Below, in pieces: positions 57,269-64,000 of a DNA stretch of 64,000 bases (position 1 is its first letter; each line of letters opens with the position of its first letter). Origin of the DNA: Heterodera schachtii (Eukaryota > Nematoda > Chromadorea > Rhabditida > Heteroderidae). Where the stretch lies: positions 39,891 to 103,890 of the forward strand of contig SIJG01000219.1 in the NCBI GenBank assembly GCA_023374025.1, written 5' to 3'. The notes beneath the pieces were generated by a model. The model saw nothing but the letters and a program-made list of their open reading frames with translations. It made no database searches and had not been told where the DNA came from. Position numbers and translations under genes: made by a program.

Positions 57269-58405
57269 TTATTTTTTAATTAAATGAATTATTTTATGAC
57301 ACGATAAACCCGGGTTAAAGATGAGCAACGCGATTTTCAAAATTTTTTTAACCCGGGTTAACGAACCTGGTTTTAGTCGTTAACCCAGGTTTACTAAACC
57401 CGGAGACGAGCAACAGGCCCCTGATTTCTTTATTTAAAAAAAATTTGTATATGGGAATTTACGAAAATTTTTCAACTTTCTTTAATTGAAGAAATTAAAT
57501 TTTTTAATTTATTTTTATTGCAAATCAACTGATTTTAAATTATGTAATTACAGAAAGACGCGGAATTTAATGTAAAAAAATTGTTCGAACAAGAATCAAA
57601 ACACACAACACTAAATTATATGTAAAAAGAAATGGTGCATTTGGTGATCAAAATCGGCAAATTGGTGAGGAAAAGAGCGAATAGAAAAGAGATTAAATTT
57701 GGGAATTTATTTTTATTTAATTCTATTGGATTTTGATTATTTAATTCTTTTAATTTCTGTCAAAAACATTTGTGTTTTTGTGGGGCTTAGAAAAATTGTG
57801 CCGTTCGAGAGCAAAAATCAAGACCGAAAATGTCAAAAAAAAAGAAGAATTTCCCGTGTCTCGGCTTGCAATGGAGGGCTCAAAAGTCTAGAAACTAATG
57901 CTCTTGAAAAAACAGCTCGTTTCTCCCCCCGCGCATGGTTTCCGCCCCGAAAAGTTAAAAAATTTTTCTCAAACTTAGAAATTTTTCAGGAAAAAATCTT
58001 ACGAAATTTTTAAGAAAATTCAAGGAAACATTTTTTAGCGAAATTTTTTAACATTTTATGTTGGATTATGAATTTTTTCTCAAAAATTTTCCTAAAAAGC
58101 GTTGCAAAAATTTAAAAAAAATTAAAATTGAAAAGTGCACGCCTTGAAAATAAGGACCTTTTCAAATTGCCAAGAATGAGGTGAATGACAAGGACAAATA
58201 TTTTGGCACAACTCTTTTTGGCACTTTTTAAGGAAATGCCAAAATCAAAGGATTAAAAACATGCTAATCACCCTTCAATTATTTTGCGATGAAAGAAAGA
58301 GATGGCATTGTTATGTAACAGTTGTGTCACATTTTTTATTTATCTCCACAAAAACGATAAATAATCTTTTTACTATATCTGATTGGTCACTGTAATTTCG
58401 GCGTA
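57269..58405. other. Mostly gene-free stretch
   Basis: Apart from the possible last exon (57554-57625) nothing coding is supported. At 57,303-57,405 AACCCGGGTTAA occurs twice with GTTAACCCAGGTTTA and GAGCAAC repeats, forming a small set of nested palindromes that may be a decayed transposon. Confidence 0.5.
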
Positions 58406-58430
58406 CGGTGAGTCCGTTCCCGGTGATTTC

Positions 58431-58644
58431 GTCAGAGGGATTTCGTCAGTGAGTGATTTCGTCAGTAAGTGATTTCGTTAGTGAGTGATTTCGTCAGTGA
58501 GTGATTTCGTCAGTGAGTGATTTCGTCAGTGAGTGATTTCGTCAGTAAGTGATTTCGTCAGTAAGTGATTTCGTCAGTAAGTGATTTTGTTAATGAGTGA
58601 TTTCGTCAGTAAGTGATTTCGTCAGTGAGTGATTTCGTCAGTGA
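58431..58644. repeat. 16-bp minisatellite, about 13 copies
   Basis: The unit is GTGATTTCGTCAGTGA with variants TAA for TGA and TTAG for TCAG. The array is short, regular and GC-richer than its surroundings. Confidence 0.95.
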
Positions 58645-58975
58645 AAATTAATTATTAAAAAAGCGTACACCTAGCTAAAAAAATTCAAAAATTCAAGTCA
58701 TAAGTACAGGCTCGTAAATATTTAAACGAGTCACGATTTGCAAAGTCTTCTATAAGCTTTCTCAAATTGTTGCCCTTTTTGATTTGCGCGTTTCGAGCGT
58801 GCCACTTTCCGTCAGCTGGGCTACGCGAAAATCAGCTACTCGTAACACACTCGAAAAGGTAAAGGTCGCTTCCATACGTGATCGGCAGACGCCTGATTCA
58901 ACTTGGACACATAAAATGATTAAGTTGCATTAACATACTCAATGCGCAGAAAAATACAAAATTATTAGTAAGAAA

Positions 58976-59053
58976 CAGGGATGGAGTGAGGACAGAAAGC
59001 TCACGCGGTCGCGCATTCCGGATTCAAATTGCCGCGGTCGCTCGCCACCCCTG
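58976..59053. mobile_element. Miniature hAT element, 78 bp, 8-bp target duplication
   Basis: Ends CAGGGATGG and CCACCCCTG, with the perfect duplication GTAAGAAA directly outside (58,968-58,975 and 59,054-59,061). The GC-rich interior holds CGCGGTCGCGC. This is among the smallest elements with both hAT hallmarks that one could expect; it lies inside the 58,409-59,347 element. Confidence 0.88.
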
Positions 59054-59494
59054 GTAAGAAATTTAAAGCGAAATTCCGAGATTATGCAGAATGAATGGCT
59101 GGCGACCATCTAGAAATAAACATACAGGATTATAAAAGTAGCAAAAAAGAGACACAAACTAAATGACCGGCCCGGCCCATATATCGGTTGACAATCGAGC
59201 AAATAATTTTATTTTGAATTTAAATATCTAACGAATTTTAATTTATGAAAAAATTAAATAATTTTTTGTAAAAAATGATTATTATCACTGACCAAATCCC
59301 TTAGTGACGAAATCACATGTTACCCGGTGCGTCTGGTGACACTCACCAAAACACTGATTTATAATCGTTCACAAGTGGAAAGAATGAGTTTTTAAAACTG
59401 TTTGAAAATGAAATTTCTGATCAGAAAGTATTTGAGCCAGTCAAATTAAAATTTAATTTAAAAATTTTAAAAAATGCATTTAATTGACTTTACC

Positions 59495-62400
59495 AAATAA
59501 AATAGGATTTGCCACAAACTCAGTCCAACTTACAGAGGAATTTCTTTAGGCCTTTGGCTATTTTCTTGCTTTTTCCTGTTATTTTTTAAAAAGAAGCCTT
59601 CAAAATATCATTGGCTAGGTAAAAATTCCATAAAATAAGATTTGCCACAAACTCAGTCCAACTTACAAGAGGAATTTCTTTAGGCCTTTTGCTATTTTCT
59701 TGCTTTTTCCTGTTATTTTTTAAAAAGAAACCTTCAAAATATCATTGGCTAGGTAAAAATTCCATAAAATAGGAATTGCCACAAATTCAGTCCAACTTAC
59801 AGAGGAATTTCTTTAGGCCTTTGGCTATTTTCTTGCTTTTTCCTGTTATTTTTTAAAAAGAAGCCTTCAAAATATCATTGGCTAGGTAAAAATTCCATAA
59901 AATAAGATTTGCCACAAACTCAGTCCAACTTACAGAGGAATTTCTTTAGGGCCTTTAGCTATTTTCTTGCTTTTTCCAATTATTTTTTAAAAAGAAGCCT
60001 TCAAAATATCATTGGCTAGGTAAAAATTCCATAAAATAGGAATTGCCACAAACTGAGTACAAGTTACAAGAGGAATTTCTTTAGGCCTTTTGCTATTTTC
60101 TTGCTTTTTCCTGTTATTTTTTAAAAGAAGCCTTCAAAATATCATTGGCTAGGTAAAAATTCCATAAAATAAGATTTGTCACAAACTCAGTCCAACTTAC
60201 AGAGGAATTTCTTTAGGCCTTTAGCTATTTTCTTGCTTTTTCCTGTTATTTTTTAAAAAGAAGCCTTCAAAATATCATTGGCTAGGTAAAAATTCCATAA
60301 AATAGGATTGCCACAAACTGAGTACAACTTACAAGAGGAATTTCTTTAGGCCTTTTGCTATTTTCTTGCTTTTTCCTGTTATTTTTTAAAAAGAAGCCTT
60401 CAAAATATCATTGGCTAGGTAAAAATTCCATAAAATAAGATTTGTCACAAACTCAGTCCAACTTACAGAGGAATTTCTTTAGGCCTTTAGCTATTTTCTT
60501 GCTTTTTCCTGTTATTTTTTAAAAAGAAGCCTTCAAAATATCATTGGCTAGGTAAAAATTCCATAAAATAGATTTGTCACAAACTCAGTCCAACTTACAG
60601 AGGAATTTCTTTAGGCCTTTAGCTATTTTCTTGCTTTTTCCTGTTATTTTTTAAAAAGAAGCCTTCAAAATATCATTGGCTAGGTAAAAATTCCATAAAA
60701 TAGATTTGCCACAAACTCAGTCCAACTTACAGAGGAATTTCTTTAGGCCTTTAGCTATTTTCTTGCTTTTACCCTGTTATTTTTTAAAAGAGGCTTTTAA
60801 AATATCATTGGCTTGGTAAAAATTCCATAAAATAGGAATTGCCACAAACTGAGTACAACTTACAAGAGAAATTTCTTTAGGTCCTTTGGCTTTTTTCTTG
60901 CTTTTTCCTGTTATTTTTTAATAAGAAGCCTTTAAAATATCATTGGCTAGGTAAAAATTCCATAAAATAAGATTTGCCACAAACTCAGTCCAACTTACAG
61001 AGGAATTTCTTTAGGCCTTTAGCTATTTTCTTGCTTTTTCCTGTTATTTTTTAAAAGAAGCCTTCAAAATATCATTGGCTAGGTAAAAATTCCATAAAAT
61101 AGGAATTGCCACAAACTGAGTACAACTTACAAGAGGAATTTCTTTAGGCCTTTTGCTATTTTCTTGCTTTTTCCTGTTATTTTTTAAAAAGAACCCTTCA
61201 AAATATCATTGGCTAGGTAAAAATTCCATAAAATAAGATTGTCACAAACTCAGTCCAACTTACAGAGGAATTTCTTTAGGCCTTTAGCTATTTTCTTGCT
61301 TTTTCCTGTTATTTTTTAAAAGAAGCCTTCAAAATATCATTGGCTAGGTAAAAATTCCATAAAATAAGATTTGTCACAAACTCAGTCCAACTTACAGAGG
61401 AATTTCTTTAGGCCTTTAGCTATTTTCTTGCTTTTTCCTGTTATTTTTTAAAAAGAAGCCTTCAAATATCATTGGCTAGGTAAAAATTCCATAAAATAGG
61501 AATTGCCACAAACTGAGTACAACTTACAGAGGAATTTCTTTAGGCCTTTAGCTATTTTCTTGCTTTTTCCTATTATTTTTTAAAAAGAAGCCTTCAAAAT
61601 ATCATTGGCTAGGTAAAAATTCGATAAAATAAGATTTGCCACAAACTCAGTCCAACTTACAGAGGAATTTCTTTAGGCCTTTAGCTATTTTCTTGCTTTT
61701 TCCTGTTATTTTTTAAAAAGAAGCCTTCAAAATATCATTGGCTAGGTAAAATTCCATAAAATAAGATTTGCCACAAACTCAGTCCAACTTACAAGGAATT
61801 TCTTTAGGCCTTTAGCTATTTTCTTGCCTTTTCCTGTTATTTTTTATATAGAAGCCTTTAAAATATCATTGGCTAGGTAAAAATTCCATAAAATAAGATT
61901 TGCCACAAACTCAGTCCAACTTACAGAGGAATTTCTTTAGGCCTTTGGCTATTTTCTTGCTTTTTCCTGTTATTTTTTAAAAAGAAGCCTTCAAAATATC
62001 ATTGGCTAGGTAAAAATTCGATAAAATAGGAATTGCCACAAACTGAGTACAACTTACAAGAGGAATTTCTTTAGGCCTTTTGCTATTTTCTTGCTTTTTC
62101 CTGTTATTTTTTAAAAAGAACCCTTCAAAATATCATTGGCTAGGTAAAAATTCCATAAAATAAGATTTGTCACAAACTCAGTCCAACTTACAGAGGAATT
62201 TCTTTAGGCCTTTAGCTATTTTCTTGCTTTTTCCTGTTATTTTTAAAAAGAAGCCTTCAAAATATCATTGGCTAGGTAAAAATTCCATAAATAAGATTTG
62301 TCACAAACTCAGTCCAACTTACAGAGGAATTTCTTTAGGCCTTTAGCTATTTTCTTGCTTTTTCCTGTTATTTTTTAAAAAGAAGCCTTCAAAATATCAT

Positions 62401-64000
62401 TAGCTAGGTAAAAATTCCATAAAATAGGAATTGCCACAAACTGAGTACAACTTACAGAGGAATTTCTTTAGGCCTTTAGCTATTTTCTTGCTTTTTCCTA
62501 TTATTTTTTAAAAAGAAGCCTTCAAAATATCATTGGCTAGGTAAAAATTCCATAAAATAAGATTTGCCACAAACTCAGTCCAACTTACAGAGGAATTTCT
62601 TTAGGCCTTTAGCTATTTTCTTGCTTTTTCCTGTTATTTTTTAAAAAGAAGCCTTCAAAATATCATTGGCTAGGTAAAAATTCCATAAAATAAGATTTGC
62701 CACAAACTCAGTCCAACTTACAAAGGAATTTCTTTAGGCCTTTAGCTATTTTCTTGCCTTTTTCCAGTTATTTTTATATAGAAGCCTTTAAAATATCATT
62801 GGCTAGGTAAAAATTCCATAAAATAAGATTTGCCACAAACTCAGTCCAACTTACAGAGGAATTTCTTTAGGCCTTTAGCTATTTTCTTGCTTTTTCCTGT
62901 TATTTTTAAAAAAAAGCCTTCAAAATATCATTGGCTAGGTAAAAATTCCGATAAAATAGGAATTGCCACAAACTGAGTACAACTTACAAGAGGAATTTCT
63001 TTAGGCCTTTTGCTATTTTCTTGCTTTTTCCTGTTATTTTTTAAAAAGAAGCCTTCAAAATATCATTGGCTAGGTAAAAATTCCATAAAATAAGATTTGT
63101 CACAAACTCAGTCCAACTTACAGAGGAATTTCTTTAGGCCTTTAGCTATTTTCTTGCTTTTTCCTGTTATTTTTTTAAAAAGAAGCCTTTAAAATATCAT
63201 TGGCTAGGTAAAATTCCATAAAATAGGAATTGCCACAAACTGAGTACAACTTACAAGAGAAATTTCTTTAGGTCTTTGGCTTTTTTCTTGCTTTTTCCTG
63301 TTATTTTTTAAAAGAAGCCTTCAAAATATCATTGGCTAGGTAAAAATTCCATAAAATAAGATTTGCCACAAACTCAGTCCAACTTACAGAGGAATTTCTT
63401 TAGGCCTTTAGCTATTTTCTTGCTTTTTCCTGTTATTTTTTAAAAAGAAGCCTTCAAAATATCATTGGCTAGGTAAAAATTCCATAAAATAGGAATTGCC
63501 ACAAACTGAGTACAACTTACAAGAGGAATTTCTTTAGGCCTTTTGCTATTTTCTTGCTTTTTCCTGTTATTTTTTAAAAAGAACCTTCCAAATATCATTG
63601 GCTAGGTAAAAATTCCATAAAATAGGAATTGCCACAAACTGAGTACAACTTACAAGAGGAATTTCTTTAGGCCTTTAGCTATTTTCTTGCTTTTTCCTGT
63701 TATTTTTTAAAAGAAGCCTTCAAAATATCATTAGCTAGGTAAAAATTCCATAAAATAAGATTTGCCACAAACTCAGTCCAACTTACAGAGGAATTTCTTT
63801 AGGCCTTTAGCTATTTTCTTGCTTTTTCCTGTTATTTTTAAAAAGAAGCCTTCAAAATATCATTGGCTAGGTAAAAATTCCATAAAATAGGAATTGCCAC
63901 AAACTGAGTACAACTTACAGAGGAATTTCTTTAGGCCTTAGCTATTTTCTTGCTTTTTTCCTATTATTTTTTAAAAAGAAGCCTTCAAAATATCATTGGC
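59495..64000. repeat. Satellite array, ~133-bp monomer, about 34 copies, continues past the window
   Basis: Each monomer contains CACAAACT, AACTTACA, GGAATTTCTTTAGGCCTTT, CTATTTTCTTGCTTTTTCC and AATATCATTGGCTAGGTAAA. Spacing of GGCTAGGT is 133-134 bases. Two monomer types alternate irregularly: one with CTCAGTCCAACTTACAGAGG, the other with CTGAGTACAACTTACAAGAGG. Between about 61,100 and 63,080 rare variants recur at ~928 bases, a seven-monomer higher-order repeat. No genes. Confidence 0.97.

Larger units (their letters stand above)
58409..59347. mobile_element. Possible TIR element with repeat-expanded left end
   Basis: The left end, GTGATTTCGTCAGAGGGATTTCGTCAGTGA, occurs in reverse complement at the right (TCACTGACCAAATCCCTTAG, then GTGACGAAATCAC and CCGGTG). 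This indicates terminal inverted repeats about 0.94 kb apart. The left copy continues into the 16-bp minisatellite, which looks like amplification of the TIR itself. Exact ends and target duplication are not certain. Confidence 0.55.

Overview
This window is AT-rich eukaryotic DNA, most likely from a nematode and probably a tylenchid plant parasite of the Meloidogyne type. Four things point there. Several genes have short to medium GT-AG introns. One gene is a spliced LAMP-family gene ending in a GYTSV tail. Another is a globin-like gene with an N-myristoylation start. There are also families of small secreted proteins with no recognised relatives. The genus is an inference; the intron-containing, animal-type gene structure is read directly.

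Layout. 1-4,033: a 1.95 kb tandem duplication carrying minus-strand copies of a small secreted-protein family (family P) and two identical intron-containing tRNA-like genes. 4,034-7,425: repeats only (foldback element, AT microsatellite, ~95 bp tandem repeat). 7,426-18,540: a head-to-tail array of ~2.4-2.9 kb repeat units in the order A1-B1-A2-A3. Each unit ends in CCGCTAG and carries GAA-loop hairpins; the A units also carry a 21-bp minisatellite. 18,690-20,317: a near-complete five-exon plus-strand member of family P. 21,636-38,356: a cluster of a second secreted family (family H), with a signal peptide and three helix-turn-helix-like repeats. Two copies look intact, one is frameshifted at its end, and several are broken. 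One broken copy is split by ~7 kb of nested CT-rich and A/B repeat DNA (23,191-30,250). A further minus-strand H copy runs into an assembly gap (44,571-45,207).

39,368-51,949 holds the conserved genes: a seven-exon globin-like gene (minus), a two-exon PTRHD1-like peptidyl-tRNA hydrolase gene (minus) and a nine-exon LAMP (plus). I spliced all three by hand, and the reading frame is continuous across every junction. 56,075 onward holds a small secreted protein of unknown family. The remainder is rich in non-autonomous DNA transposons. I find three hAT-type elements with perfect 8-bp target duplications and two foldback elements of 385 and 388 bp with 9-bp target duplications. The window ends in a ~133-bp satellite array (59,495-64,000) with a seven-monomer higher-order period.

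The two features most worth following are (i) the secreted triple-HTH family with its shared upstream box, which could be nuclear-acting secreted proteins, and (ii) the many hairpins with a GCGAAGC core shared by otherwise unrelated repeats. The genes here do not form an operon or pathway, and no CRISPR array or prokaryotic feature is present.
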